NCBI GenBank assembly: GCA_002150815.3
Contig: NDFF03000038.1
Location: forward strand, 372,001-436,000
Direction: 5' to 3'
Origin: Grammothele lineata
Lineage: Eukaryota > Basidiomycota > Agaricomycetes > Polyporales > Polyporaceae
DNA: 64,000 nucleotides
Shown one piece after another: positions 46,387 to 57,652 of this stretch. The first letter of the stretch is position 1. Every line of letters starts with the position of its first letter. The notes below the pieces were generated by a model. It was not told where the DNA came from. It searched no databases and worked only from the letters and a program-made list of their open reading frames with translations. The position numbers and the translations under genes were made by a program.

Positions 46387-47265
46387 ATTGTCGGTGTCAT
46401 ACTTGGAACCAGTACGAATGTGAACAGTCGCTTCATGGCTTGCGAAGAGTGCACGTGCACTGCGTGTCCTGCGCATTCGCTCACCCACGCCCTCCAAACT
46501 CCTGCTGGCGCGTGGTCTGGAAATAAGGCGATAATGCCGAGCTACGGGACTAGCTTCCTGCAGACAATCGACCGATCGTATTGATCGCTGCGAATCCTTC
46601 GCAACGCGGCACTGCCTCTCCTTTCGTGTTGATAGGAGAGAAAACAAAGACAGTGTACAGAGCAACGCGCTTGGGCTCGAGAACTCAGACGAATCCGTCT
46701 CCCGCCTTCTACTAGGTGATCAAGTAGCGTTCCGGTTCTTGCTGTCTTAGATTGTCAGTGCCGCAATATCGAGCATCAATACGAGTGTGAACGGCCGCGT
46801 TGTGGCTTGCAGAAAAGGCGTGTGCTGCCACACGTACATTCACTCACGTCCTCCGAGCCCCTGCCGTGCGACAGCAGCGAGGCGACAATACAGGGCTACG
46901 GAGCACATCGAGGGCACAACCCACCTCTGTAGACAAGTCCCAATGGCGGCCGGTGGAAACCGGCGTCTGTCCAGTCTGCAGCTTAGGACGTGCCACGTCT
47001 TCCCGTTCGTCGCTTCCCCATCCGTCTCCCACTCCCAACGACACCCAAATACCACGTGCAGTCCATTTCTAGTCCGATACATACACGAAAAGAGCGTGAA
47101 GATGATGTAGTAAGTGTGCCCCACGAGCGGGACATGCGCGTGAGTGGATGACCGAGTCTATCTAGTAGTAGGCTGTACGAGTCCGGTGTCTAAAGTAGTA
47201 ATAGAGTACGTGCAACCTCCCCTTCCTCCCCTTCCTCCCTTTCTCCCTTTCTCCCACCACACCAC
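46387..47265. other. Convergent spacer with a duplicated gene 3' end
   Basis: Lies between the 3' ends of an F-box/propeller gene and the alpha-amylase gene. Apart from the duplicated fragment 46711-46860 no gene is supported. A run of CCTTCCTCCC repeats at 47218-47260 lies just below the amylase stop. Confidence 0.5.
46711..46860 (+). pseudogene. Duplicated fragment of the F-box/propeller gene 3' end
   Basis: An acceptor-like CTACTAG is followed by a frame reading GDQVAFRFLLS and stop, identical in protein to the last codons of the gene ending at 46386. The following ~110 bases of 3' flank (ATTGTC.GTG....GTGAAC.G.CGC..TGTGGCTTGC) are also similar to 46387-46500. No upstream exons are present, so it is a remnant of a local duplication. 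Confidence 0.8.
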
Positions 47266-49454
47266 TCACCCAACCAACAAACTCGACTGGCTCGCGACAA
47301 ACACCAACGCCAGCGCCACGCCCAGCGGGAGCGCCTCCGCGACGCGGAGCCCAAACGCGCCCGAGGTGTCCGTGCTCTGGTTCGAGCCCGCGGTCGCGCT
47401 CCCGCTGCCCGTCGCGACGCTCCCGCAGAGCGCGCCGCCCTTGGTGAGCGCCGAGGCGGGGACGAGCACCTGGGAGGAGGAAGGGCGGTCAGCGTTCGCG
47501 TTCGCGGGTCTAGAACGGAGGAGAAACCGGGCGGAACACGGGTGGCAGCCTCGAAGGCCGAACCCGGCAGCGCGAAGGTCAAAAAACGCTCAACTCACCA
47601 TCGGCAACCCGCCCCCGCTCTGCGCCGAGACGCCGCCCTTCGAGTCGGCGGTGACAGCATTGCAGGTGACGACATCAACGAGCTTCTCGTTCGCGCTGTA
47701 ACCCGCCTCGGGCACGCTGAAGCTCGCGGGAGAACCGCTCGCGCCGACGTTCGTGAAGAGCGTCAGCATGGGCGGCTTGGACACCGCGAGCGTGCTCGCC
47801 GAGACGGCGTGGAACGTCGCCTATTTGCCATTTACCGGTTCCAGCGGACAAGCGGGCCCAGATCGAGGAATTGGGGAAGAAAGAATGGAGCGTCAGTACG
47901 GCGCGCTGATGCGGAAGAAACGGGGGACGGGGACGCACCGCCGAGGTGAGGAAGCTGCTGTTGGCGGCGATGGCGGCCTTGCGCGCGTAGTTCAGCGCCC
48001 GGACGTGGTTCGCGAGGTCCTTGTCCTGGTCGTACCCGGAGAGCCAGAGGCTGCGAGGGCGATGCATACCGATGAGTATATGCACTTCAGTGATGTTGAG
48101 TGCGGGGGGAACTCACGCTTCGCGGTTGGAAGGATCAGACCCGCCCGCGTAAGACTGCTCCTGACCTGCGTATATGTGCACTCAGACACACATTCCGCTG
48201 AGACGTGATGGTACGAACCGTAGTACAGGATAGGGATACCATCCTGGACGAAAGGCCAAGTAACGGCATTCTTGATGAGCTACACCTCAAAATCAGTTGC
48301 TGCATGCGCTCGGGCGCAGCGAGAACACGCACCGCCGAGTCCGTGCAGAGCGACGGGAAACGCGGTTGGTCGTGGTTCTCAAGGAAGGAGCCGGCGTGGC
48401 GCAGACCACTCTTATACGAAGACTGTGCGGCAGTGTAGGTCGCCGCGAGCGCAGAAAGGTTCCCGCTCGTGGTCTGGAAGCCGGCGACGAGCGGGTACCA
48501 GGTCGGATAGTCGAGGACGCCGTCAATGACCTCTGCGAAGAGTGAGTAGCTACACTACGTTGAAGATACACTGGGCTCACCGGTGTACGCCGAGACGTAA
48601 CCGGTCTCGTTGTGCAGAACCTCGCCTATGGTGAAGACGCCAGCCGACTTGGCAAAGTCCGGCCAGAAGTCCTTGCGGACGTGCTTGACGGTGTCGATAC
48701 GCACGCCGTCGACGCTGTAGTTGCTGACGAGACCCTGGATCCACGTGTTCATCGTCTTCACGATCGCGTCGTCCTCAGTGTTAAGGTCGACGAGCGGAAC
48801 GTTCTTGTCCCCAAGCCAGCACTGCTCGACCTCGGTCTGGTTGTCGTAGTTGGAGACGAAGCACTCGGAGTGGAAGTCGGATTGGGTGTTGAAGGGCGTG
48901 AACTTAGTGACGTCGGGCGGGTCGCCAGTGTTGACCATGTGGTTGACGACGACGTCGACCATGAGGTACATGTCGCGGGAGTGCAGGGCGGTGCTGAGCG
49001 ACTTGAGGTCGTCGGCGGTACCGTAGTTGGCGTGGAGCGAGTTGATATCGTATGGCCAGTACCTGCCAGACGTTGAAAGCTGAGCACTTGAAGAGCATGT
49101 AAATACAAGGACGTACCCATGGTAGGCCTCGCCGTAGGATGTGTTTCCAGGGACGTTGGCGACGATGGGGGAAATCCAGATGGCGTCAAAGCCCAGGTCA
49201 TGAATGTAGTCGAGCTTGTTGATGACGCCCTGCCATGAACCTCCACAGTGGACTCTGTCACCGGTATCGCACTTGGGAGACGAACCGTCTGCAGTCGCAA
49301 AGCGATCGACAACGAGCTTTGGTGGTTTCAGAGAACTGGGAAGGACTATATGCGCTGGAAAACGTACCTGGTAGATCGTTTTGTTCTGCCATTGCTCCGC
49401 GGTGGCCGCAAAGGCGGCAGAGGCGAGGAGAGCGGGGGCGAGAAGACGAAGCAT
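47266..49454 (-). CDS. Secreted alpha-amylase, GH13, with GPI-anchor-like C-terminus
   Basis: Nine exons (49454-49368, 49316-49117, 49062-48581, 48532-48333, 48279-48219, 48165-48117, 48050-47939, 47820-47599, 47469-47266) join in phase to 538 aa. Signal peptide LLAPALLASAAFA. Catalytic regions of the GH13 (beta/alpha)8 barrel: VVDVVVNHM, the nucleophile Asp in VDGVRIDTVKHV, the acid Glu in FTIGEVLH, and the transition-state Asp in FLENHDQPRF. The family segment GQEQSYAGGSDPSNRE is split by introns. The C-terminus changes to a Ser/Thr/Gly linker and a hydrophobic tail (LPLGVALALVFVASQSSLLV), as in fungal GPI-anchored amylases that act at the cell wall. It hydrolyses internal alpha-1,4 bonds of starch or alpha-glucan. 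The region upstream of 49454 is divergent with the RNA exonuclease. Confidence 0.93.
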
Positions 49455-50035
49455 GGCGATGCTCTTTGGCGTGCAGTTGGTTGAAAAGAATGACGAGGAC
49501 GGCGTCGTGATTCCGGCGCGCGGCGAAGTCTAGGGCGTCGTTTGTCAAACGGTCGTTATGTTTCACTTGAGAGAAGGAAAAGACAGAGACAGGGCGCGTC
49601 CGGGGAGGACGGCCGTTGAAGAGGGTGCGGAGGGACGAGGAGGGGAAAGGAACGGAGCATTCTGGGGCGGGGCGAGGTTTTATGTGTGCCGCGCGCCGGG
49701 TGGAGTGTCGTCTTCGGCCAAGACAGCGGCGCCGGCTTCGGCCCTCGTTCACCGCGAACGAGGGACGACGCGCCGCATATGGTAGCCGCATGCCCGCATT
49801 TGGCGCGGAGGAACAGCGCGCCGCGGCGATCTCAGATCGAGGGCTCTCTTCCGCTTTCGGCAGTCCGCCCGCCCCGGCGCTCCGGAAAAATCGACGCCTT
49901 CTCTGCTGCAGCTCGCTCGGTGGCGGCCAAGCGTCCTCAGCCTATCTTCTGCTGCTGCATCTGGGTCTACTCTGTTTCACTACAGTGCTTGTGTTTTCAT
50001 TTCCTTTGGCTGGCTCTAAAATCACTCGGAAAACT
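49455..50035. other. Divergent promoter region (alpha-amylase / RNA exonuclease)
   Basis: Shared upstream region of two divergent genes, about 580 bases. A pyrimidine-rich stretch occurs before the exonuclease start. Frames here are open only because of base composition. Confidence 0.5.
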
Positions 50036-52437
50036 ATGAAACGCCAGTCGCCCTCCTCGCCCGGGCAAGCGTCCGACGAGTCCTCCCCTGCAAGCAAGAG
50101 GATCAAGGTCTCGAACGGCGACGACGCAGGAGAGCACGAAGACACGGGAGGATGGCAGAAGGTGGAGCGGCGCAAGTCGAAGAAGCAGAAAAAGGTCGAG
50201 GCGAAGCTTGACGTACGTGCTCTTTCACACCCCACGCCCAGCAGCACGCCTCACACAACATGGCTCAGGCCGCGCCTCCCAAGTTTATGTACGCAAAGGG
50301 AGAGATCTTGAAGAGGAGGGATGCAGTTGGTATCAACGTACGTCTTCGTCTTTCAGTCTGCTTTTGAGTTGCTCCATCTTGGTCCCTTAGGATGTACGAG
50401 ACCTCGTCCTCCATCTATCTGCAGACGCGCCCCCGGCCAGCTGGGTCAGAGTTGAAGTAGGTCTCCCCACCCACAGCATTATCTCTTTTATGCTTCAACT
50501 TAATTACAGAACCCACGCTCCATCGACAAAGTAGTCGTCCTCCTCGTCCCCGGACTGACCCCAGACATCCTCTCCCTTCCGCCCCTCCCCACATCCGCCA
50601 CCGCCAACCCCAATCTCCCCCTCCAAGTCCCCCTCCCCACCGAAACCGCCCCCTCAGGCGTCCCCTTCATCAACTTCACCTTCACCTACGCCTGCCCCAC
50701 CCGCGCGCCCGGGGACCAAAACCGCATGCACTCCGTCCTCAACACTTTCTTTCAGGGCCCCGTCACTGGGGAGGAGAAGAAGCGGCGGCAGACAGAGAGG
50801 CTCGCATGTGAGTGAGTCGTGTGCTAGTTTTTGTTGTGCGCGGGCTGAGGTTTCGAGGCGTCGCAGCAGAACGCGCGCAGGAAAAGAGCCCGCTTAGGTA
50901 CCTCCTCACGCTTGAGCAGATGATCGAGAATGGGTACCCTGTCCCGTCGTACCTCGCGGACGTGTTTGAGAAGACGGAGGGGTGGGTCGAGACGAAGGTG
51001 GAGACTGTCGACGAGACGCTGCTCTCCCCACTCATGAGCCCCGTCCCCCGGATATACGCCATGGACTGCGAGATGGTTTGCCCCTTCCCCGCCCCTCCTC
51101 CCTGCTCCACTCTACTCACCCTCTACACGCACACAGTGCCTCACCGAAGACGGCAAACAACTCGCCCGCGTCTGCCTCATCGACTACGCCTCCAGCATCG
51201 TCATCTACGACACCCTCGTCAAGCCCTCCAAGCCCGTCACCGACTACCTCACGCGCTGGTCCGGCATCACCGCCGCCTCCCTCTCCACCGCCACCGCCTC
51301 CTTCGCCTCCGTCCAATCCCACGTCCTCGCCCTCCTCTCCGCCTCCCCGACCCCGGTGCTGCTTGGGCACTCGTTGGAGTCGGACTTGAACGCGCTGAGG
51401 ATCTGTCATCCGAGGTGCATTGATACGGCGTTGGCGTTCCATCATCCGAGGGGGAGGCCACTAAAGCCGGGGCTGGCGTGGCTTACGAAGAAGTGGTGCG
51501 GAAGGGAGATCCAGAATCGGGGAGAGGGAGGGCATGATCCCGAGGAGGACGCGAGGGCGTGTTTGGACTTGCTCAAGAAGAAGGTCGAGCATGGTGCGTC
51601 CCCTTTGCTTTGCCTTGCTTCGCTTATCTCTTTTTCTTTTTCTTTCTCGGGGCTGATCCCGCGCATAGGCCCAGGCTACGGCGAGTTCCGCACAGACACC
51701 GAGTCCATCTTCGAGCGCATGTCCCGCGCCCGCGCCCGCTCCAGCGCCGTCGTCGACCACGGCAACCCCGCCGCCTGGCACGGCCAAAAGGCCACCACGT
51801 GCGTCCCCTGCGCCACGGACGCGGACGTCCTGGAGGGCCTGCTCGGGGCGCTGCCGGGCCATAGGTTCTTGTTTGGGAGGTTTACTGGGGTGGCGGAGGT
51901 TAGGGGATGTATGTGCCGCTCTTCTTTGCTTCTCCCTCCTCAAGGTTCAAAAAGCTGATTGGGAACGCGTACGCAGGGATAACCCCAAAAGACGACTCCT
52001 CCCTCCCCCCTTCTCTTCCCCCTCCCCCATCTTCCCCTCCTCAACCCGACTCGGACCGCCTCCGCACAGCCCTCGGCACACTCGACACCCACCTCCGCAC
52101 CCTCTACGCCGCCCTCCCCGCGCGCACCGCGCTCGTGCTGTTCACGGGGCACAGCGACCCGCGCGCGATGGCCGCGCTCGGGGCGAGGAAGGGCGCGTTC
52201 GAGCGCGCGGTCAGAGCGCGCGGGGGTGCTTCCGGAGAGGGGGGAAAGGGTGGGAAGGATGGGAAGGATGGGAAGGAGAAGCAGGGAGGAGAAGGGGAAG
52301 GGGCAGAGGGCAGGGAAGGGGAGGGGGAGGGGGAGGGGGAGGGGGAGGTAAGGTGGACGAGCGCGGACGGGAGGGCGCTCGAGGAGGAGGTGGAGAAGGC
52401 TAGGAGGGGGCTGTTGTTCCTCGGGGTCAAGACGTGA
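50036..52437 (+). CDS. REX-type DEDD 3'-5' RNA exonuclease
   Basis: Eight exons (50036-50212, 50269-50337, 50391-50456, 50510-50807, 50867-51075, 51137-51593, 51669-51908, 51977-52437) give 658 aa. The N-terminus is basic and likely nuclear (SKRIKVSN, ERRKSKKQKKVEAK). The RNase-T-like exonuclease domain lies at about residues 300-450: the D-x-E motif is in YAMDCEM/CLTEDG across an intron, the second Asp in LGHSLESDLNALR, and the last motif in HDPEEDARACLDLLKK. This fits the Rex1/Rex3 group, which trims 5S rRNA, tRNA and RNase P/MRP precursors. The C-terminus (last 90 residues) is low-complexity Gly/Glu/Lys coded by GGGAAG and GGGGAG repeats. The 3' end sequence is partly repeated at 52576-52610. 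Confidence 0.9.
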
Positions 52438-52790
52438 TGTACGGGCGGTCGCTTTTGTACGTGTAGGTGCTAGTCTGTGTGCCAGGTCTTAGCAGTCTGG
52501 TTCATCTCCTATGGAGCCGCGATGCGTTGCTGGAGCTTGATGCGCCTGATTTGAGCGATGCAAGTCGTAAGCGTCGCGCTAAGAGGGGGTTGTTGCTCCT
52601 CGGGGTCAAGGATGATCGGGGCCCAGCCCTCCGGGAGCAGCTAGTTGCCTGAGGCTCCGCTTCATGCCCGATGCAATCCGCTCGCATGCGTCGATGAATA
52701 GAGGATACGTGCTCGGTGAGCGCTCCGCCGCGAATACATACATCAAAGGTCTGGATCGCAAGACGCACGACGTCGAAGGAGACAAGAACT
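52438..52790. other. Convergent spacer with a fragment of the exonuclease 3' end
   Basis: The block 52576-52610 (AGGGGGTTGTTGCTCCTCGG continuing GGTCAAG) copies the last coding bases of the exonuclease at about 52402-52430 with two differences. In one frame it reads KRGLLLLGVK, like ARRGLLFLGVKT of the intact gene. This is a decayed local duplicate; no complete gene is present. Confidence 0.6.
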
Positions 52791-54829
52791 CTACGCTAGC
52801 GCGAGGAGGAATCCACCATCCCGCGAGTCCCTACCCTCTACCAGATGCTCATCCGGCGTGAAGTCCAACTGCAAATCCCCAAACCAACAAACCACAGACC
52901 ACACTCATCAGCTCGAGCGCCCCTACACTAAACGTTAACTCGTAAATACGACGCACCTGAATCCCGACAGCGTCGTCCGTGAGGACGACTTCGACGTGCT
53001 GCATCCACCCGATGTGCGCGAGCGGTATCCGCCGGTGGGACACGCGGCACGGGAACCTGCCCGCGCGGAACGGCCGTTCGAACTGGCGCGTGGTCTCCTC
53101 GAGCTCCGATAACGGGGCGACCAGACGCGGGACCAAAGCGTCCGAGTCACCGTCGGGCGCGCCGTCCTCGTTGGGCACGGTGCCTTCGCGCCCGCTGGCA
53201 TCAGGAGAGGACGGGGCGGTCGGCAAAGGGGCGTGCGCGTACGGGTGGACGTCGAAGAGGGTGATGTCTATGAGGACCTGCCCACCGGCCGGCCGCAAGG
53301 TGCTCACGGCCACGCGCGAGCCGTGGGCGGCGACCGACTCCGTTTGGTGGGCGAGCGGCACCCAGCGGACCCCGCGTGGGCCCCATTCGTCCCAAGCGAA
53401 TATACGCGGGCCCGGGGAAAGGCGAACGTTGAACTCCGTGCGTGCCTGGGCCGCGCATGTGAGAAGCGTGGACAGTGGGATGAGGAGGAGGTGGCTGAGG
53501 GGTTCTGGCTGGTTGGGGTCGAGGTACGGGAAAAGAGATGCAGCTTGAAGACCTGTACCACCGATGACGCATCTGACGGCCACTATGGCGTTTGAAGGGT
53601 CTCCAGAAAATGGTACTGAACAGCCTAGGTTGGGGGATGTCGGCCCAAAGCTGCCGTATAAGTCGGTAAGGAGGAAGAAGAAGCTCTCAGAGAGCCGAGG
53701 AAGGCCGAACGAGCAAAGGTAAGCTTCATCACGTGCGAAAAATGGCGCGGCCACCGAGATTGGAAGAGTTGGATCAAGTTCGTACACACAGAGAAGCGAA
53801 TCCTCGACTACGACGACGTGGCGCGCATCGAGGATGCGAAAGTAGGCGGCGTTTATGTGATGGTATCGCTATGAGTTGCGTGTCAGTCAAAGCATAAAGA
53901 CAACAGGAATCCACAGCCTGAGAATTCACCCAGATGACCACACCTGTCTTCCAATTGCATACCCAGATTTGCTGCTCTCCGTAGCATCGTAGTTGCCATC
54001 CAAGGAGATCGCCATGGAGGATATACGTATCTCTTGCTCGAAACATAGTCTCTATCCATAACACATCTGGGTCGAAACGCAGAACAGGGTCGGTAGCTGA
54101 CGAATGAGGAGAAAGGTTCTGGGAGAGAGCTAGTAGATAAATCTCTGTAGATCTTAATGATGGATAATACAAATAGTGAGCTCGTCGTCGAGATATATCT
54201 CTCGAAATGACAGCTGCCAGACTCACAAATTGTCTTCTGTCCTCTTTTTGGCAATTACGAGCAGATCTTCTGTCAAGTTAACATCGCACCACTCGATATC
54301 GTTGACAGCAATTGGGAGGGATGGGAAGCATAAAACACACTCGGGAACGCCTCTACTTGAACTTCGTGAGCGAAATAGCTTGAGTCTGGAGCCCTCCGCA
54401 AACAGGATCACCCCGCAGGGTGAGTACCAGATGCGCCACGCAAGTACGGGCCCCTCGTATCGTCCAAGCAAGGGGAAGAAGTGCATAGGTGAGTGCTGGA
54501 ATGTGCCTTGGAAGCAGCGTAGTCGCTGGAGGCGGTCTGCGATAGATCCTGAGGCCGTAGGGCTACCATCTATCATCCCCGCTTGCGAAAGCGCAATTTT
54601 GTATCGTAGCACTATGGAGTTGTCCACAAGCCGAGAGGCTGCGTGACACGTCTACGGTGTTATTCTTCAGCATTCGTTTGAAAGAGCCAACCGTCACGGT
54701 GATAGCAGACTCCATCACATGCTAAAGGCTCACCAGTTTACATCGAATGAGATCGCGGACGTCAAGACGCTGGAAGATGCTGACTTGTATCTCTTCAGGG
54801 ACTGTGACGAGAAAGCTGACTCCAACCAT
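52791..54829 (-). CDS. F-box protein with predicted beta-propeller-like C-terminus (family member 3)
   Basis: Five exons (54829-54734, 54651-54227, 54152-53930, 53868-52957, 52868-52791) in the same phases as the other members give 577 aa. F-box VTVPEEIQVSIFQRLDVRDL then IRCKL/TCHAASRLVDNS. Body blocks correspond to those of members 1 and 2: LSTEIYLLALSQ, GDLLGWQL, IWVCNWKTGVVIW, AAYFRILDARHVVVVEDSLL, WDEWGPRGVRWVPL, IDITLFDVHP. It is the only member on the minus strand and is well diverged. The last exon is the least sure part; without the intron the frame would run to a stop at 52849. Confidence 0.82.
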
Positions 54830-55159
54830 AGTGTGAGCAGTGAGCAAGAGACCAGGGCGTTAGGAAGTGCGGGAGAACGCCTTGTCATCGGGCGGGTTTC
54901 CGATTAAGACGGAACAAACGTGTAAGGTGCCGTGGGACCCCGGACACCGGTCGGTCGGCCGTGGCGGCGCAGATCCGCGGCACAGTCGTTCATGTTGGTC
55001 TCTGACTCCAACCACTCACAAGGCCCACTGCGCGAGACTGCGATCTGCATGACTCGCGCAGCTTCTCTCGACATCGGCAGAATGCGTCTGTACAAGAACA
55101 AAAGCTGAGGCTGTTGAGACGTCGTTCTTGTTGCAGCTCCTGCCGAGTCCCCTACAATC
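54830..55159. other. Divergent promoter region (F-box/propeller 3 / beta-lactamase-like 2)
   Basis: About 330 bases between divergent starts; no gene seen. The leader directly before 55160 is similar in position, but not clearly in sequence, to that of the paralogue at 21135. Confidence 0.5.
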
Positions 55160-57298
55160 ATGGTCATGCTTCGGACATCCACGCTCTTCGTTTCGCTAGC
55201 GAGTCTTGCCGCCGCCCAGCTCTTCCCGGTGGACGTGGAGATTCCTCCTTTGGCGGACTCTTCTTCCGCCCAATTTCCCTTCTTTTCTAGTCCTATCTCC
55301 CCAGACAAGAAGATTTCAAGCAAGCGCGCAATCACTCCTGAAATCTCCGCCTTCGCGGAACGCGTCTTGGAAGAGAGCAACGTTCCTGGTCTTACTCTCG
55401 GCTTCATTCGTCTCGAAGAAGGTGCGGTTCTAGAGGAACATCGTGCATGGGGCATCATGTCTGAGGAGGGGGATCCCGTTACGTCTGAGGTACGCGGCTA
55501 CTCGCAGCTTCTTTTTCTCTCTACTCACATATGATCTTGGCATAGACGCTATTCTCCATCGGATCATGCTCGAAGGCGTTCTTAGCAACTGCACTCGGAT
55601 CGCTGATGGACGACTTTGCCCATGGACGCAACGTGACGGCGCTTCCTGCAGGCCTCGACTCCTTCACGTGGGAGACGAAGGTCCGCGCTTTGCTCCCCGG
55701 AGACGACTGGAAGCTCGCCGACGAGTGGGCTACTGAGAAGCTGAACCTGCGAGATGCCTTGAGCCACGTGTCGGGTCTTCCGAGGTGAGTTCTCTCTACA
55801 TGGTTTCCGAAGATCCCTTTACGAACGCGCTACGTCTAGGCACGACTCGTCCTACAACCGGGAGGACACCGCGGTCGATGTTATCCGTCGTCTCCGGTAT
55901 CTAAGACCTTTCTGGGAGCTACGCGAGCAGTATTCGTACAATAACATCGTACGTGCACTCTTCATTACTCGTCTTGCTCACTCCAGTATGCTCATTGAGC
56001 CTTCCAGATGTTCGTACTGGGCGGCTACATTGTCGAGACATATTCGGGCATGTCTCTGCCTCAGTTTGTTACTGAGAGGATCTTCATTCCTCTCAACATG
56101 ACCTCATCGACGTATTTCTGGTCTGAAGCAGAGAAGACCGGTCACATGGGTCAGGCATGGGCAGTCAGCGGGCGTCGGATCCCTTACTGGTTCGCAGACG
56201 ACACCTCCACACGTATGATAGCGGGCGCAGGCGGAATCCTCTCCACCTCAGCCGATATGGTACGAAACGGAACATTCAATATCTGCGCAATTCTCGCTCA
56301 CGCTGTGTTACACTTAGACGAAATGGCTCGCCACACTCATCAATGGTGGTGTAGACCCACGGACGAACAAGACTGTCATACCCCGCGACTTGTTCGAGGT
56401 CCTGACAACGATGTACACCGTCGCGAGCGGCACCCCTTCTGATAACCACACCTCCATTATCGGGTACGGCACCGGCTGGTCGAGGACGTCCATCCAGGGC
56501 CACGACGTGCGTGATTTCTTTACCTCTTTGCTACTTTTGTTGAAAATTACTGATACGACGTGATTCAAGGTGGTCAGACACAGCGGCGGTCTTCCCGGTT
56601 TCCTCACCGAGACGTGGTTCTTCCCCGAGGATCGTATCGGTATCTTCGCAAGCTCGAACGCTGGAGGCGCCGCCAGCTACCCGGTCACCCTCCGAGTCAT
56701 CGAGGACTACCTCGGCCTCGAGCGCACCCCGTACACTCCCAGCTCCACATCAGCCTCCCGAGCACCACCATTGCCGCCCATGTCTACTCCCTCTTTCGGC
56801 GACCTAGCGTCATACGAAGGCTCGTATACGAATCCAGGCTACGGAGCATTCACTCTGTGCACTACTGAAAGCACGTCGCCCGCGTGCGCACCGGTCCTGG
56901 GCAACTTCACCGCGGTCACCTCGGGAGGCACGCTCGACCCTGCGACGCTCTATGGGGTCTGGGATAAAGCGCGTGTCTGGACCTCGCACTTCCGCCTCGA
57001 ACCAACGTCCGACTCGCCTGCGGGCGGGGATACAGCGCAAGATGGCACGAGCGTCGTGGTGTTCGAATACTCTCCCGGGACGCCGTTCCCGCACGGGTAT
57101 GGGCACGACGAGACGCCCTTCTGGTACGATGAAGGTCGAGAGCCTGGGATGACCGTGCGGTGCGTCGTTGACACGACCGAGGGCAAAGGACGGGTCAAGG
57201 GGTGTGGGCTGATGAACATCGCTTTGTTTGATGATGCCTGGACGCGGCGGGAAGGGAGCATTGAGGAGCGGGCGGACGCGTGGTTTACGAAAGTGTAA
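55160..57298 (+). CDS. Secreted class C beta-lactamase-like serine hydrolase (paralogue 2)
   Basis: Six exons (55160-55489, 55546-55784, 55840-55948, 56008-56259, 56318-56506, 56570-57298) in the same phases as the gene at 21135 give 615 aa; exon 3 (109 nt) and exon 5 (189 nt) have the same length in both. Signal peptide LRTSTLFVSLASLAAA; a Met two codons later (55166) could also start. Catalytic motifs: SxxK in FSIGSCSKAFL, YxN in YSYNNIMFVL, HxG-type in VVRHSGGLPG. The shared C-terminal domain has SYEGSYTNPGYGAFTLC and GTPFPHGYGHDETPFWY. Unlike paralogue 1 its intron 3 has a normal GT donor. It probably acts outside the cell on an ester or amide; the substrate is unknown. Confidence 0.9.
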
Positions 57299-57652
57299 TC
57301 CCGTCCGGACACTAGGCCGAGGGATCCAGGCAGGACGGGTTTTCTCGCGAGTCAACTGTGTACGGTTGGTTTTCTTCGAGTACGTATAGCGTGAGGAGGG
57401 GGAAGCGACATCGAACTCCCGCCTGGAGGCTCGGCGCGCTGTAGGACTAAATTTGGCGATTTAAATCCACGTGTCCGTAAAGGCGTCAATGAATCCAGAG
57501 TCGTGACGCGCGGCCAAGTTGGTTCGTACTGTTCGCATCGCAATCCTTTGACGATCATCTTCAGCTCTCCGTCCAAGCACAACTTCATTGAGTAGCGTGG
57601 GCTCCGCTTCATCATAATCCCTGTCACTTGATTCACAGCACGTTTAAGACCG
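57299..57652. other. Intergenic region (promoter of the next F-box gene)
   Basis: About 350 bases between two plus-strand genes. No motif was recognised. Confidence 0.5.
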
